Shown piece by piece: positions 1 through 9,111 of a stretch of DNA of 64,000 nt. The notes beneath the pieces were generated by a model, which made no database searches, was not told where the DNA came from, and worked only from the letters and a program-made list of their open reading frames with translations. How positions within the stretch are numbered: position 1 is the stretch's first letter; each line of letters begins with the position of its first letter. Source of the DNA: Cypionkella aquatica (GTDB taxonomy: Bacteria > Pseudomonadota > Alphaproteobacteria > Rhodobacterales > Rhodobacteraceae). The stretch lies in the NCBI RefSeq assembly GCF_030161095.1, contig NZ_BSPP01000010.1:310001-374000 (forward strand). Direction: 5' to 3'. The translations under genes and the position numbers were made by a program.

Positions 1-2
1 GC

Positions 3-692
3 ACCGATCAGTTGGGCCGCGACATGCTGCAACGGATGATTGCAGCGGGCAAAGTGTCCTTGGCGGTCGGCTTTGTCGCAATGATCATCGCCATCGTGTT
101 CGGCACGCTGATCGGGGTGCTGGCGGGGTATTACCGCCGCTTGGATGGGCCGCTGATGCGGCTGACGGATATGTTTCTGGCGCTGCCGCTGATCCCGTTG
201 CTGCTGGTGATCATGATGCTGTTCCGCGACCGCACCGCAAGCATTCTGGGCCCGGAATTGGGCGCGTTCACCCTGATCGTGTTTGCCATTGGAATCACCT
301 CGTGGATGCAAGCGGCCCGGATTGTGCGCGGCGAAGTCTTGGCGCTGAAAGAGCGCGAATATGTCCTCGCGGCGCGCTCGATTGGCTCGGCTTCGCGCCG
401 CATCATCACCCGGCACATTCTGCCCAACGTGGTCTCGCCCGTGATGGTGGCGGCTACCTTGGGCATTGCCGAGGCGATCATCACCGAATCCGTGCTGTCG
501 TTCCTTGGCCTTGGCTTTCCGCCCGATTTCCCCACTTGGGGACGGCTGCTGTATGATGGGCTGTCCTATATGCAGGTCTACCCCGAGCGGGTGATCTGGC
601 CCGGCCTTGCGATCTCGTTGACGGTGCTGTCGGTCAACTATATCGGAGACGGATTGCGCGACGCTTTGGACCCGCGCATCCGGGGGCGCTGA
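3..692 (+). CDS. ABC transporter permease, DppC/OppC type (5' end outside window)
   Basis: Inner-membrane permease of a peptide/nickel-type ABC importer. The frame is open from the first bases, and the first visible residues (TDQLGRDMLQRM) match the region just before the first core helix in DppC proteins, so the start lies upstream. About five hydrophobic segments are visible. The EAA loop that docks the ATPase is clear (EYVLAARSIGSASRRIITRH), followed by the SFLGLGFPP motif typical of DppC/OppC. Roughly 230 residues remain of about 280-300. The partner permease, binding protein and ATPase must lie outside the window. The asparaginase gene follows after 6 bp and may be cotranscribed, which would fit uptake of an amino-acid or peptide substrate; that link is inference. 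Confidence 0.9.
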   Translation, partial: TDQLGRDMLQRMIAAGKVSLAVGFVAMIIAIVFGTLIGVLAGYYRRLDGPLMRLTDMFLALPLIPLLLVIMMLFRDRTASILGPELGAFTLIVFAIGITSWMQAARIVRGEVLALKEREYVLAARSIGSASRRIITRHILPNVVSPVMVAATLGIAEAIITESVLSFLGLGFPPDFPTWGRLLYDGLSYMQVYPERVIWPGLAISLTVLSVNYIGDGLRDALDPRIRGR

Positions 693-698
693 TATTCT

Positions 699-1625
699 AT
701 GAAGCTATTGTTGATCCACACCGGCGGCACCATTGGCATGGTGGCAACCGAAGCAGGCTTTGCACCGGCCGAGGGCGTGATCGAGGCGGCCTTGGCCGAT
801 CTGGGCGCGCGCGATGTCACCCTGCTGCCGTTGTTGCCGCTGATTGATTCCGCCCAAGCCACCCCTGCCGACTGGAACCGCATCGCGCAGGCCATCGTCG
901 ACAATCACAACGATTACAATGGCTTCATCGTTACCCATGGCACCGATACGCTCGCCTTCACGGCCAGTGCCTTGTGCTTTGCGCTGGCGGGGCTGCAGCG
1001 CCCGGTGGTGCTGACCGGATCAATGCGACCGTTGACCGTGGCAAAGTCGGATGGCTTGCAAAACCTGTCCGACGCCCTGCACGCCGCGAAAACTGCGCCG
1101 CCCGGCGTCTGGGTGCAATTCGCGGGTCAGCTTTTGCATGGGGCGCGGGTCCGCAAGGCGCATAGCTCGGCGCTGGATGCGTTTACCGCCAGCCGCAGCG
1201 CCAAGCCGCCGTTGCAACCCGGCAAGATCGCCAGTTTCACCGCCTACAAGCCCGCTGAAATCGGCATCCTCAGCATGGCCCCCGGCCAATCCGAGGCTTA
1301 TCTCTCGCATGCGCTGTCCAGCTTGGACGCCGTGGTGCTGCGGGTTTTCGGTGCGGGCACCCTGCCAGAAACCGCCGCCCTGCGCGCGGGCCTGCTGGCG
1401 GCGCAATCCCGGCAAACCCCCGTCATCGCCATCAGCCAATCGCCCAAAGGCGGCGTGGCGCTTGGCACCTATGCCGCGGGCGATCTGATGCTGCAAGCGG
1501 GCGTGATCGACGGTCGCGACATGACGCCAGAGGCTGCCTATACCAAGCTTTACCATGTGTTGAGCCTGCCCGAAGATCAGCGCCAAACTACGCTTGCCCG
1601 CAATATCGTGGGCGAGTGCAGCTAG
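699..1625 (+). CDS. L-asparaginase (type I-like)
   Basis: Predicted cytoplasmic amidohydrolase converting L-asparagine to aspartate and ammonia. The first catalytic threonine motif is at the N-terminus (IHTGGTIGM, about residues 6-14) and the second is in VTHGTDTLAFTAS (about residue 78). Length is 308 aa, near the usual 320-340, and no signal peptide is seen, which favours the cytoplasmic type. The ATG at 699 follows the permease stop by 6 bp, and the purine-rich GGGGGCG just upstream can serve as ribosome binding site. A different amide substrate within the asparaginase/glutaminase family cannot be excluded from sequence. Confidence 0.88.
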   Translation: MKLLLIHTGGTIGMVATEAGFAPAEGVIEAALADLGARDVTLLPLLPLIDSAQATPADWNRIAQAIVDNHNDYNGFIVTHGTDTLAFTASALCFALAGLQRPVVLTGSMRPLTVAKSDGLQNLSDALHAAKTAPPGVWVQFAGQLLHGARVRKAHSSALDAFTASRSAKPPLQPGKIASFTAYKPAEIGILSMAPGQSEAYLSHALSSLDAVVLRVFGAGTLPETAALRAGLLAAQSRQTPVIAISQSPKGGVALGTYAAGDLMLQAGVIDGRDMTPEAAYTKLYHVLSLPEDQRQTTLARNIVGECS

Positions 1626-1670
1626 ACTGCAATCCTCGCCGCAAGGCGTGGAGCGGTGATATCCTCGCAG

Positions 1671-1738
1671 CGCCGCCCCGGACTTGATCCGGGGCCTCAC
1701 CTCACAGCAACACGCCCCGGATCAAGCCCGGGGCGGCG
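1671..1738. repeat. Long GC-rich inverted repeat (CGCCGCCCCGG family)
   Basis: Left arm 1671-1695 and right arm 1714-1738 are complementary apart from one mismatch, with an 18-base loop. The same repeat occurs at 57209-57277. It sits between the 3' ends of two convergent genes (asparaginase and the DUF3422 gene), where it could help end transcription in both directions, but there is no clear T-run here. It looks like a dispersed palindromic element. Confidence 0.75.
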
Positions 1739-1766
1739 GCGGGAACGGGGCCAAGACCGCCAAAGG

Positions 1767-3041
1767 TCACTGCATCCCGGCCTTGATCCGTCGCAAGGCC
1801 CCCCAAACACCCAGCACCACCAAGGGCGTCAGCACCGCCATCGCCACGCCCTTAGAGACGCCAAATTCTTCGATCAGCGGATAGGCGACATAGCCCGCCA
1901 GCGAGACCGCATAATAGCTGATCGCCACCACAGACAAGCCTTCAACCGTGTGCTGCAAGCGCAGGGCAAGATCGGCGCGGCGGTCCATGCTTTCCAGCAG
2001 TTTCTGGTTCTGGGCGGATCGTTCGACATCCACCCGCGTGCGCAGCAACTCCGCCGCGCGCTGCGCCCGTTCCGCCATCGAGACCAACCGCGCCTCGGCT
2101 GATTTCACCGTCCGCATCGCCGGATCATAGCGCCGCATCATGAATTCGCCAAAGGTCTGCCGCCCCTGCACACGCTCTTCGCGCAGGGCCGCAATGCGCT
2201 GGTTCACAATCGCCTCATAGGCCCCGGTTGCACCAAAGCGAAACGAGTGCTGCACCGCCAAGGATTCCAACTCCGCCGAAATCGCCAGCAATTCATGCAA
2301 AGCTGATTCCGCAGGGCGCGCCACGCCGTCAAGCCCCGACACCAAATCCGACAATCTTGGATCAAGCGTATTCAACCGCCCCGTCAGCCCACGCGCCCGC
2401 ATCAGGCCCAGCATCGACATGGCGCGGTAAGTCTCAACCTCGCACAACCGCTGCACAATCCGGCCAATACGGCGCGCGCCAGTATCGGGGCGCACGAACA
2501 CCGCAAACCGCATGTTGCCCGCCGGATCAATGCGGAAATCACCAGCGATCAGCGCAGCCCCTTCCACCACCCGCGCCACCGCAAGGCTTTCGGGCACGAA
2601 CCATTCTTCCAGCTTGGCCAGCATCGCGGCCTCGTCTTCCATCATCTCGACCCGGATCAGCACCGCTGCCACACGTTTGCCGGGGGCCTGCTCGACCCAA
2701 TCTTCGGGGAAAACCTCCATCTCGGCGGGATCAAAGGCGCGGCTTGAAAGCCCCGGGGTGAAGGCAGAATAGGTCACAAACTCGGTATGGCTTTCCCATT
2801 TGACATCCGCCCGTCCCAGCGGCCCCGAGAAATGCGTGGCATCGGGCTGCGGATGCGCCGAGGCATGCCTGTCCAGCAGCGCCAGCAGATGCGCGCGGTC
2901 CAAACGGCGGTCGCGGTTATGCGCCTCTTGTGGTTCCTTGATGGCGATATAGGCGGCAACGCAGGGGGCGCTCAGCGCTGGAAACGGGCGGGCGTGCAAT
3001 TCGTTGACAAGAGCGTAACGCAGCGGGTGGTCGGTGTTCAT
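1767..3041 (-). CDS. DUF3422-family membrane-anchored protein
   Basis: Protein of 424 aa that I recognise as a DUF3422 member from its N-terminus (HPLRYALVNELHARPFP) and the following KWESHTEFVTYSAF segment. Two hydrophobic helices lie near the C-terminus (ISYYAVSLAGYVAYPLI and VAMAVLTPLVVLGVWGAL), so a large cytoplasmic part with a C-terminal membrane anchor is likely. The frame is open 47 codons further upstream, but the ATG at 3041 starts directly before the conserved domain and has a GAGG upstream. The biochemical function of the family is not known to me. A palindrome at 3111-3126 lies in its upstream region. Confidence 0.8.
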   Translation of the reverse strand: MNTDHPLRYALVNELHARPFPALSAPCVAAYIAIKEPQEAHNRDRRLDRAHLLALLDRHASAHPQPDATHFSGPLGRADVKWESHTEFVTYSAFTPGLSSRAFDPAEMEVFPEDWVEQAPGKRVAAVLIRVEMMEDEAAMLAKLEEWFVPESLAVARVVEGAALIAGDFRIDPAGNMRFAVFVRPDTGARRIGRIVQRLCEVETYRAMSMLGLMRARGLTGRLNTLDPRLSDLVSGLDGVARPAESALHELLAISAELESLAVQHSFRFGATGAYEAIVNQRIAALREERVQGRQTFGEFMMRRYDPAMRTVKSAEARLVSMAERAQRAAELLRTRVDVERSAQNQKLLESMDRRADLALRLQHTVEGLSVVAISYYAVSLAGYVAYPLIEEFGVSKGVAMAVLTPLVVLGVWGALRRIKAGMQ

Positions 3042-3110
3042 CAAGCGCCTCGGGTCAGGACATTCGCGCGATCTGGCAAAGTTTTCAGCAAAACTGCCAG
3101 CGCTTTCAAA

Positions 3111-3126
3111 GCATACCGGGGTATGC
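3111..3126. promoter_or_regulatory. Inverted repeat upstream of the DUF3422 gene
   Basis: GCATACC-GG-GGTATGC has perfect 7-bp arms about 70 bp upstream of the start at 3041, overlapping a shorter GCTTT-C-AAAGC. It could be an operator. No regulator is suggested by the neighbourhood. Confidence 0.35.
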
Positions 3127-3142
3127 ACACAGGTTGTTGCAA

Positions 3143-3175
3143 GAAAAGCAAAACCCCGGCGTCTCCACCGGGGTC
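3143..3175 (-). terminator. Rho-independent terminator after pntB
   Basis: Read on the minus strand, ACCCCGG and CCGGGGT form a 7-bp stem around an 8-base loop, followed by TTTTGCTTTTC. It lies 35 bp past the pntB stop and before the DUF3422 gene, so it ends the pntAB transcript. Confidence 0.75.
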
Positions 3176-3209
3176 TGGCCATAGGCTGGGTGATCTCACG
3201 CAGCTTGCC

Positions 3210-4643
3210 TCAGTCAATCATCGGCAACAAAGCATCCAGAGATTTCTTGGCATCGCCATAGAACATCCGGGTGTTTTCCTTGTAGAACAGCGGGTTCTCG
3301 ATGCCCGAATACCCGGTGCCCTGCCCGCGCTTGGAGACAAACACCTGCTTGGCTTTCCAACATTCCAGCACCGGCATGCCCGCGATGGGCGAGTTCGGAT
3401 CTTCCTGTGCTGCCGGATTGACGATGTCGTTAGAGCCGATCACGATCGCCACATCCGTTGTCGGGAAGTCGTCGTTGATCTCGTCCATCTCCATCACGAT
3501 GTCATAGGGCACCTTGGCCTCGGCCAGCAGCACGTTCATATGCCCCGGCAAACGGCCAGCCACCGGGTGAATGGCAAAGCGCACGGTTTTACCGGCCGCC
3601 CGCAGCTTGCGGGTAAGCTCGCTGACCGATTGCTGCGCCTGCGCCACCGCCATGCCGTAACCCGGAATGATGATGATGCTGTCGGCTTCGTTCAGCGCAG
3701 CCGCCACCCCTTCGGCGTCAATCGCAATCTGCTCACCCGTCACCTCCATCGCAGGGCCGGTGGTGCCACCAAAGCCGCCAAGGATCACGCTGACAAACGA
3801 GCGGTTCATCGCCTTGCACATGATATAGCTCAGGATAGCACCCGAAGAGCCCACAAGCGCGCCCACCACGATCAAAAGGTCATTCGACAACGAAAAGCCG
3901 ATCGCCGCTGCCGCCCAGCCGGAATAGCTGTTCAGCATCGACACCACCACCGGCATATCCGCGCCGCCGATGCCCATGATCAGGTGATAGCCGATGAACA
4001 GCGCCGCCACCGTCATGCCCAGCAGCGCCAAAGTGCTGCCCGATTGCAGATAAACCACCAGCAAAACCAGCGACACAATCGCCGCCGTGGCGTTCAGCAG
4101 ATGCCCGCCTGGCAGCTTTTTCGCTTTGCCATCAACTTTGCCCGCCAGCTTGCCAAACGCAATCACCGAGCCGGTAAAGGTCACAGCCCCGATGAACACG
4201 CCAAGGAACGTCTCCACCCGCAGGATCGACAACTCTACCGGTGCTTTATGCGCGATAACAGCCGCGAAACCCTCCAAAGCCGCGCGTGCGGCCTCATCAA
4301 GGCCCGCCACCCGCACCATCTCGATATGGGTGTTATAGCCGATGAACACCGCCGCCAAACCGACAAGACTGTGCATCGCCGCTACCAGCTGCGGCATTTC
4401 CGTCATTTGCACCTTTTGCGCGACATACCAGCCAATCGCGCCACCGGCTGCGATCATAACCAGCGAAATCAACCAGTTGCTTGATCCCGGCCCGTACAGC
4501 GTGGCCGCAATCGCCAGCGCCATGCCAAAGATGCCATACCAGACCGCGCGCTTAGCGCTTTCCTGCCCGGACAACCCGCCCAAAGATTGAATGAACAAAA
4601 CGGCTGCAACCACATAGGCTGCCGTGGTGAATCCATATTCCAT
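3210..4643 (-). CDS. pntB: NAD(P) transhydrogenase subunit beta
   Basis: Beta subunit of proton-translocating transhydrogenase, which uses the proton gradient to reduce NADP+ with NADH. The 477 aa match the usual length. The first 260 or so residues contain about eight or nine membrane helices (domain II). The C-terminal NADP(H)-binding domain III shows [28 protein letters not shown] and the conserved end [13 protein letters not shown]. The gene follows pntA by 12 bp in the same direction and ends at a clear terminator, so pntAB forms a two-gene operon. NADPH made here could serve flavin reductases such as the aminobenzoyl-CoA fusion enzyme elsewhere in the window, though that is general metabolism. 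Confidence 0.96.
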   Translation of the reverse strand: MEYGFTTAAYVVAAVLFIQSLGGLSGQESAKRAVWYGIFGMALAIAATLYGPGSSNWLISLVMIAAGGAIGWYVAQKVQMTEMPQLVAAMHSLVGLAAVFIGYNTHIEMVRVAGLDEAARAALEGFAAVIAHKAPVELSILRVETFLGVFIGAVTFTGSVIAFGKLAGKVDGKAKKLPGGHLLNATAAIVSLVLLVVYLQSGSTLALLGMTVAALFIGYHLIMGIGGADMPVVVSMLNSYSGWAAAAIGFSLSNDLLIVVGALVGSSGAILSYIMCKAMNRSFVSVILGGFGGTTGPAMEVTGEQIAIDAEGVAAALNEADSIIIIPGYGMAVAQAQQSVSELTRKLRAAGKTVRFAIHPVAGRLPGHMNVLLAEAKVPYDIVMEMDEINDDFPTTDVAIVIGSNDIVNPAAQEDPNSPIAGMPVLECWKAKQVFVSKRGQGTGYSGIENPLFYKENTRMFYGDAKKSLDALLPMID

Positions 4644-4655
4644 ATGCCCGCTCCC

Positions 4656-6233
4656 TTACGACTTCTGGAACATGGCAAGCATCCGCCGTGTCACCATGAA
4701 GCCGCCGAAAATATTGATCCCCGCCATGAACACCGACAAAGCGCCCAAGATCACCACCAGCCAGTTGCCCGAGCCGATCTGCATCAAGGCCCCCAGAATG
4801 ATGATCGAGGAAATCGCGTTGGTCACCGCCATCAGCGGCGTGTGCAGGCTGTGACTGACGTTCCAGATCACCTGAACGCCGACGTAGACCGAAAGCACGA
4901 ACACGATCAGATGCGACATGAACGCTGCTGGTGCATAAAGCCCCGCCAACATGATCAAACCGCCGCCAATCACCAGCATGCCGACCTGATTGCGGGTGGC
5001 CAGTTTGAACGCTGCGACCTCTGCCGCGCGCTTTTCTTCCGGCGTCAGCTCCTTGACCTTTTCCTTCGGCTTTTGCACCGCAATTGCCGCGATCTTCGGC
5101 GGCGGAGGCGGGAAGGTGATCTCATGCGCCTTGGCAACCGTCGCCCCCCGGATCACATCATCGCCCATATTGTGATCAATCACACCGTCTTTCTTTGGTG
5201 TAAGATCGGTCAGCATGTGCCTGATATTGGTAGAATAAAGCGTAGACGCCTGCGCCGCCATCCGGCTGGGGAAATCGGTATAGCCGACAATCGTGACGCC
5301 GTTGTCAGAAACGATTTTCTGATCCATCACCGTCAGATCGCAGTTACCGCCACGCTCCGCCGCAAGGTCAACCACCACCGATCCGGGCTTCATCGCAGCC
5401 ACCATATCGGCGGTCCACAGCTTTGGCGCAGGCCGTCCGGGGATCAGCGCGGTGGTGATCACGATGTCCATCTCTGGTGCCAACTCGCGGAACTTCGCCA
5501 GCTGCTTGGCCGCGAAGGCCGGGCTGGAAGGTGCCGCATAGCCGCCCGTCGCAGCTCCATCCGGCAACTCGCTGGCATCAAACTCCAGATAGACGAAACT
5601 CGCACCCATCGATTCAATCTGCTCGGCCACTTCGGGGCGCACGTCAAACGCATGCACAATCGCGCCCAACGAAACGCTGGTGCCAATCGCCGCCAGCCCC
5701 GCAACGCCCGCACCCACGACCAGCACTTTCGCCGGAGGCACCTTGCCAGCCGCCGTCACCTGCCCCGTGAAGAACCGCCCGAAATTGCTGCCCGCCTCGA
5801 TCACGGCGCGGTAGCCCGCAATATTCGCCATCGACGACAAAGCGTCCATCTTTTGCGCGCGCGAAATCCGCGGCACCATGTCCATCGCCACCACGGTAGC
5901 GCCACGCTCCTTGACGATCTCTAAAAGCTCGGGGTTCTGCGCCGGCCAGAACATCGAGATCAGCGTCTGCCCGTCGCGCAACGCCTGCGCCTCGGCCACT
6001 TCCGGTCCGCGCACCTTCACCAAAACATCAGCGGCCGCGACCACATCGGCAGCTGTGGCCAGAACCTCAACCCCGGCGGCTGCATATAAAGCGTCGGAAA
6101 ACCCCGCCTTTGCCCCCGCTCCGGCCTGAATGACACAAGTATGTCCCAGTTTCACCAGTTGCAGCGCCGAATCCGGGGTCATCGCCACCCGGTTCTCGCC
6201 CACAAAAATCTCGCTCAAAGCACCTATTTTCAC
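4656..6233 (-). CDS. pntA: NAD(P) transhydrogenase subunit alpha
   Basis: Alpha subunit of proton-translocating transhydrogenase. Domain I binds NAD(H) and carries the Rossmann motif [13 protein letters not shown]; a Lys/Pro-rich linker (about residues 370-400) leads to three or four C-terminal membrane helices. I place the start at the GTG at 6233 ([20 protein letters not shown]) because family members begin at this point and GGGGGAA lies a few bases upstream. The open frame runs further to 6452 but that part has no family features. The predicted 525 aa is close to the 510 aa of the E. coli protein. It is a single fused alpha chain, not the split form seen in some alphaproteobacteria. Confidence 0.94.
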   Translation of the reverse strand: MKIGALSEIFVGENRVAMTPDSALQLVKLGHTCVIQAGAGAKAGFSDALYAAAGVEVLATAADVVAAADVLVKVRGPEVAEAQALRDGQTLISMFWPAQNPELLEIVKERGATVVAMDMVPRISRAQKMDALSSMANIAGYRAVIEAGSNFGRFFTGQVTAAGKVPPAKVLVVGAGVAGLAAIGTSVSLGAIVHAFDVRPEVAEQIESMGASFVYLEFDASELPDGAATGGYAAPSSPAFAAKQLAKFRELAPEMDIVITTALIPGRPAPKLWTADMVAAMKPGSVVVDLAAERGGNCDLTVMDQKIVSDNGVTIVGYTDFPSRMAAQASTLYSTNIRHMLTDLTPKKDGVIDHNMGDDVIRGATVAKAHEITFPPPPPKIAAIAVQKPKEKVKELTPEEKRAAEVAAFKLATRNQVGMLVIGGGLIMLAGLYAPAAFMSHLIVFVLSVYVGVQVIWNVSHSLHTPLMAVTNAISSIIILGALMQIGSGNWLVVILGALSVFMAGINIFGGFMVTRRMLAMFQKS

Positions 6234-6616
6234 TGTGTTCCCCCGTCGTTTGCGCGGTTCAAGGAGCAACCGTGACCGCCAAATCCCCCAGAGGCTTACC
6301 ATCGCAGCCCGATAGTTCAACGCCTGATTGCCGCTTCTGGTCAAAAACCTGTCGGCTTCGATGGGTAAGGCAGGCTTGCCCCACCAAACACTTGGCTTTC
6401 CAAGGCAAAAGTTCCGGGCGAAACCCCTGTATCGGACGATTATTTTGATCAAACTTTTGGCTCAATATCAAACACATAGGGCCTCTCGCGATGATAGCGC
6501 AAACATCGGGCGGCCAAAGATCACCCCTCGAATCGAAACAATTTCAAGCTTGAAATTTCAAGCCAATCCGCCTAATGCTGACCACATCCCACCCCACTGA
6601 CGCCAAGGACCCGCCC
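6234..6616. other. Divergent intergenic region between pntA and kynU
   Basis: 383 bp between two divergent starts. I see no convincing gene in it; short open frames on both strands lack ribosome sites and family features. It must hold the pntA promoter and the kynU promoter. The only striking element is the palindromic site at 6536-6563 close to kynU. Confidence 0.6.
6536..6563. promoter_or_regulatory. Palindromic operator candidate upstream of kynU
   Basis: The perfect 16-bp palindrome ATTTCAAGCTTGAAAT occupies 6541-6556, and an extra half-site ATTTCAAGCC overlaps its right edge (6554-6563). It lies 54-81 bp before the kynU start. Bases 6536-6559 are identical over 24 bp to 33500-33523 in the divergent promoter region of the 2-aminobenzoyl-CoA island. 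The shape fits a MarR-type dimer site, and a marR gene (30012-30440) lies in that island; this pairing is inference. Confidence 0.65.
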
Positions 6617-7810
6617 ATGACCGATTTCGCCGCCACCAAAGCTCAGTTTCACCTGCCCGAAGGCATGATCTATCTGGACGGCAATTCGCTGGGCCCACTG
6701 CCGCGCGCGACGGCGGCGCGGGTGGCACAGACGGTGACGGCAGAATGGGGCGACATGCTGATCACGGCCTGGAACAAGGCGCAGTGGATGGACAAACCAA
6801 TGCGCGTAGGCGACCGCATCGCGCGGCTGATCGGGGCCGAGGCGGGCCATGTGGTGATGGGCGACACGCTGTCGATCAAGGTCTATCAGGCGCTGGCATC
6901 TTGTCTTGAGATGAACCCGACGCGGAAGGTGATCCTGTCTGACACCGGCAACTTCCCGTCCGATCTCTACATGGCAGAGGGCCTCTGCCGCACCTTGGGC
7001 AACGGCTACACCCTGAAAACCGTCGCCCCCGAAGATGTTCTGGACGCGATAGACGATACAATCGCCGTCACCATGATCACCGAAGTCGATTACCGCACCG
7101 GGCGGCGGCATGACATGGCCGCCATTACCGCCCGCGCCCACCAGCACGGAGCACTCACGATCTGGGATCTGGCCCACAGCGCGGGCGCGTTTCAGGTGGA
7201 ACTCGCCAAATGCAACGTCGATTTCGCGGTCGGCTGCACCTACAAATACCTCAATTCCGGCCCTGGCGGCCCGGCCTTCATCTACGTCGCCCCCCGCCAT
7301 GCCGAAGTCGCCCGCCCGGCGCTGTCGGGTTGGCAAGGCCACGCCGCCCCCTTCGCCTTCGATCTCGACTACCGCCCCGCGACAGGGGCCGAGCGGATGC
7401 GCGTCGGCACCCCGCCGATCCTGCAACTGGCCGCCTTGGAAGCCTCGCTCGACATCTGGGACAGCGTCGATATGGGCGCGCTGCGCAAAACCGCGCTGGC
7501 ACTGCAAGACCAATTCATCGCAGGCATCGAGGCCGCCTGCCCGACCCTGACCCTCGCCACCCCCCGCGCGCATCAAGAACGCGGCAGCCAAGTCAGCTTC
7601 CGCCACCCCGAAGGCTACGCCATCATGCAAGCCATGATCGCGCGCGGCGTGATCGGCGATTTCCGCGCCCCCGATATCATCCGCTGCGGCTTCATTCCTC
7701 TGTTCATCGACGCCAGCGATGTTGCAAAAGCCGTCGAAATCATCGCAGATATCATGCAAAACAACCTCTGGGACCGTCCCGAATACAAAACCCGCGCGAA
7801 AGTCACCTGA
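6617..7810 (+). CDS. kynU: Kynureninase
   Basis: PLP enzyme that hydrolyses kynurenine to anthranilate and alanine in the tryptophan degradation pathway. The N-terminal YLDGNSLGPLPR motif is diagnostic. WDLAHSAGAF holds the Asp that binds the PLP ring nitrogen, and K210 in GCTYKYLNSGPGG is the Schiff-base lysine. Predicted 397 aa, normal for the bacterial enzyme. The ATG at 6617 is chosen over one 14 codons upstream because AAGGA lies 8 bases before it. kynA follows downstream on the same strand. The palindromic site at 6536-6563 probably controls transcription. Confidence 0.95.
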   Translation: MTDFAATKAQFHLPEGMIYLDGNSLGPLPRATAARVAQTVTAEWGDMLITAWNKAQWMDKPMRVGDRIARLIGAEAGHVVMGDTLSIKVYQALASCLEMNPTRKVILSDTGNFPSDLYMAEGLCRTLGNGYTLKTVAPEDVLDAIDDTIAVTMITEVDYRTGRRHDMAAITARAHQHGALTIWDLAHSAGAFQVELAKCNVDFAVGCTYKYLNSGPGGPAFIYVAPRHAEVARPALSGWQGHAAPFAFDLDYRPATGAERMRVGTPPILQLAALEASLDIWDSVDMGALRKTALALQDQFIAGIEAACPTLTLATPRAHQERGSQVSFRHPEGYAIMQAMIARGVIGDFRAPDIIRCGFIPLFIDASDVAKAVEIIADIMQNNLWDRPEYKTRAKVT

Positions 7811-7821
7811 TGCCGCTTCGG

Positions 7822-7894
7822 TCATCCTCTCTGCTTAAATATCCCCGCCGGAGGCTCTTGCCGCCAGCCGCGGATGCCTCCGGCGGGGATATTT
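7822..7894. repeat. REP-like inverted repeat between kynU and kynA
   Basis: Perfect 19-bp arms, AAATATCCCCGCCGGAGGC at 7837-7855 and its complement at 7876-7894, separated by a 20-base loop. The left arm and its 15-base leader (7822-7855) are identical over 34 bp to 18019-18052. It belongs to the same dispersed family as 36586-36699, 38231-38288 and 61021-61070. Its position inside kynUA suggests it could reduce read-through or stabilise upstream mRNA. Confidence 0.8.
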
Positions 7895-8051
7895 TGACCA
7901 GTGCGAAAGCCACAAGTGCAGCCCTCTGCCGCCCTGCCGGATGGATCGCCCTGTGGCGCACCATCGGCACACTTTCCGTGCTGAACCGCCAATCTCATTC
8001 CATCGCCTGACGCCCCATATGGGGAAACCGCAAGTGACAGGAGAGAATGAC

Positions 8052-8921
8052 ATGACCAACGATCCCAAACCCGGCTGCCCGATGCACGCGGCACCTTACA
8101 ATCCCGCAACCGAAGGCGCGCAAATGTCCTTCGATGGCCGGATGTCCTACGGCGATTATCTGCACATCGACCAGATCCTTTCAGCCCAACGGCAACTGAC
8201 TCCGGCGCATGACGAGATGCTGTTCATCATCCAGCATCAAACATCTGAACTGTGGATGAAGCTGGCCCTGCACGAGTTGAACGCCGCCCGCCAAGCCATC
8301 GCCGCGTCGCGCACGCCGGAAGCGTTCAAGATGCTCGCCCGGATCAGTCGCATATTCGAGCAGTTGAACAATGCCTGGGATGTTTTGCGCACCATGACCC
8401 CGTCGGACTACACCACCTTCCGCGAAGGCTTGGGGCAATCTTCGGGGTTTCAGTCCTGGCAATACCGCCTGATCGAATATGCCGTCGGCAACCGCAATCT
8501 GGCCATGCTGAAACCCCACGCTCATCGCGCTGATCTGACCGCGCTGCTGGAAGCCGAACTCGCCCGCCCCAGCCTTTATGACGAGGCGTTGCGCCATCTT
8601 GCCCGCGCGGGCTTGCCAGTGCCCGATGACGTGCTGAACCGCGACCTCCGGCAGCCGTGGGTGGTGCATGAGGGGGTGCAGCGGGTCTGGGAAACCGTCT
8701 ACCGTGATCCCGCCCAGCATTGGCAGGCTTATGAGTTGGCCGAGAAACTGGTGGATTTCGAGGATTACTTCCGCCGCTGGCGCTTTAACCATGTCACCAC
8801 GGTCGAGCGCGTCATTGGCCTTAAGCGCGGCACTGGCGGCACCGGCGGCGTCAGCTATCTGCGTCGGATGCTGGATGTGGAGTTGTTCCCCGAACTCTGG
8901 CATCTGCGCACGACTTTGTAG
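8052..8921 (+). CDS. kynA: Tryptophan 2,3-dioxygenase
   Basis: Haem enzyme that opens the indole ring of L-tryptophan to N-formylkynurenine, the first step of the kynurenine pathway. Motifs [10 protein letters not shown] (active-site His), [17 protein letters not shown] and the C-terminal [13 protein letters not shown], which binds the substrate carboxylate, are all present. The ATG at 8052 gives 289 aa, the usual length, and GGAGAG lies a few bases upstream; the longer open frame from 7941 overlaps the palindromic repeat and is unlikely to be coding. The stop codon lies inside the first unit of a 25-bp tandem repeat. No formamidase (kynB) gene is adjacent. Confidence 0.96.
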   Translation: MTNDPKPGCPMHAAPYNPATEGAQMSFDGRMSYGDYLHIDQILSAQRQLTPAHDEMLFIIQHQTSELWMKLALHELNAARQAIAASRTPEAFKMLARISRIFEQLNNAWDVLRTMTPSDYTTFREGLGQSSGFQSWQYRLIEYAVGNRNLAMLKPHAHRADLTALLEAELARPSLYDEALRHLARAGLPVPDDVLNRDLRQPWVVHEGVQRVWETVYRDPAQHWQAYELAEKLVDFEDYFRRWRFNHVTTVERVIGLKRGTGGTGGVSYLRRMLDVELFPELWHLRTTL

Positions 8922-9010
8922 CAGCGCGCATTGCACGACTTTGTAGCAGCGCGCATTGCACGACTTTGTAGCTGCGCGCATTGCACGACCTTGTGATTAT
9001 TCGCGCATTG
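8907..9010 (+). repeat. 25-bp tandem repeat overlapping the 3' end of kynA
   Basis: The segment CGACTTTGTA occurs at 8911, 8936 and 8961, with a diverged copy (CGACCTTGTG) at 8986, so the period is exactly 25 bp over about four units. The first copy encodes the last residues and stop of KynA. Because 25 is not a multiple of three it cannot extend the protein. Units are nearly identical, pointing to recent slippage or duplication. Confidence 0.85.
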
Positions 9011-9068
9011 GAAACATCGGGCTTTGACCTTGCTTTTCGCCTGATCTAGCGTCTTTACAAGAGAATCT

Positions 9069-9095
9069 GGGTGGCACGCTACGCCACCCCCCTTT
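9069..9095 (+). terminator. Possible terminator between kynA and the L,D-transpeptidase gene
   Basis: GGGTGGC and GCCACCC form a 7-bp stem with a 7-base loop, followed by CCCTTTTG. The T-run is short. It may end the kynUA transcript, or be a leader hairpin for the next gene, whose start is at 9112. Confidence 0.45.
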
Positions 9096-9111
9096 TGTGA
9101 TGGGCTGACGG

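Noticed and set aside
2787-4484. Long plus-strand open frame antisense to pntB
   Set aside because: Its protein is His/Arg/Gln-rich with no family features, and the opposite strand encodes a complete PntB. It is a by-product of high GC content, as are several similar long frames opposite pntA, pepF and the ligase gene.
6259-6600. Short open frames between pntA and kynU
   Set aside because: They lack ribosome sites and recognisable composition, and they overlap the region that must contain both promoters.
7941-8051. Longer N-terminus for KynA
   Set aside because: The upstream extension is not family-like; the ATG at 8052 has a strong ribosome site and gives the standard length.
8907-9010. 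CRISPR-like array
   Set aside because: The 25-bp units are directly adjacent with no spacers and there are no cas genes, so it is a simple tandem repeat.
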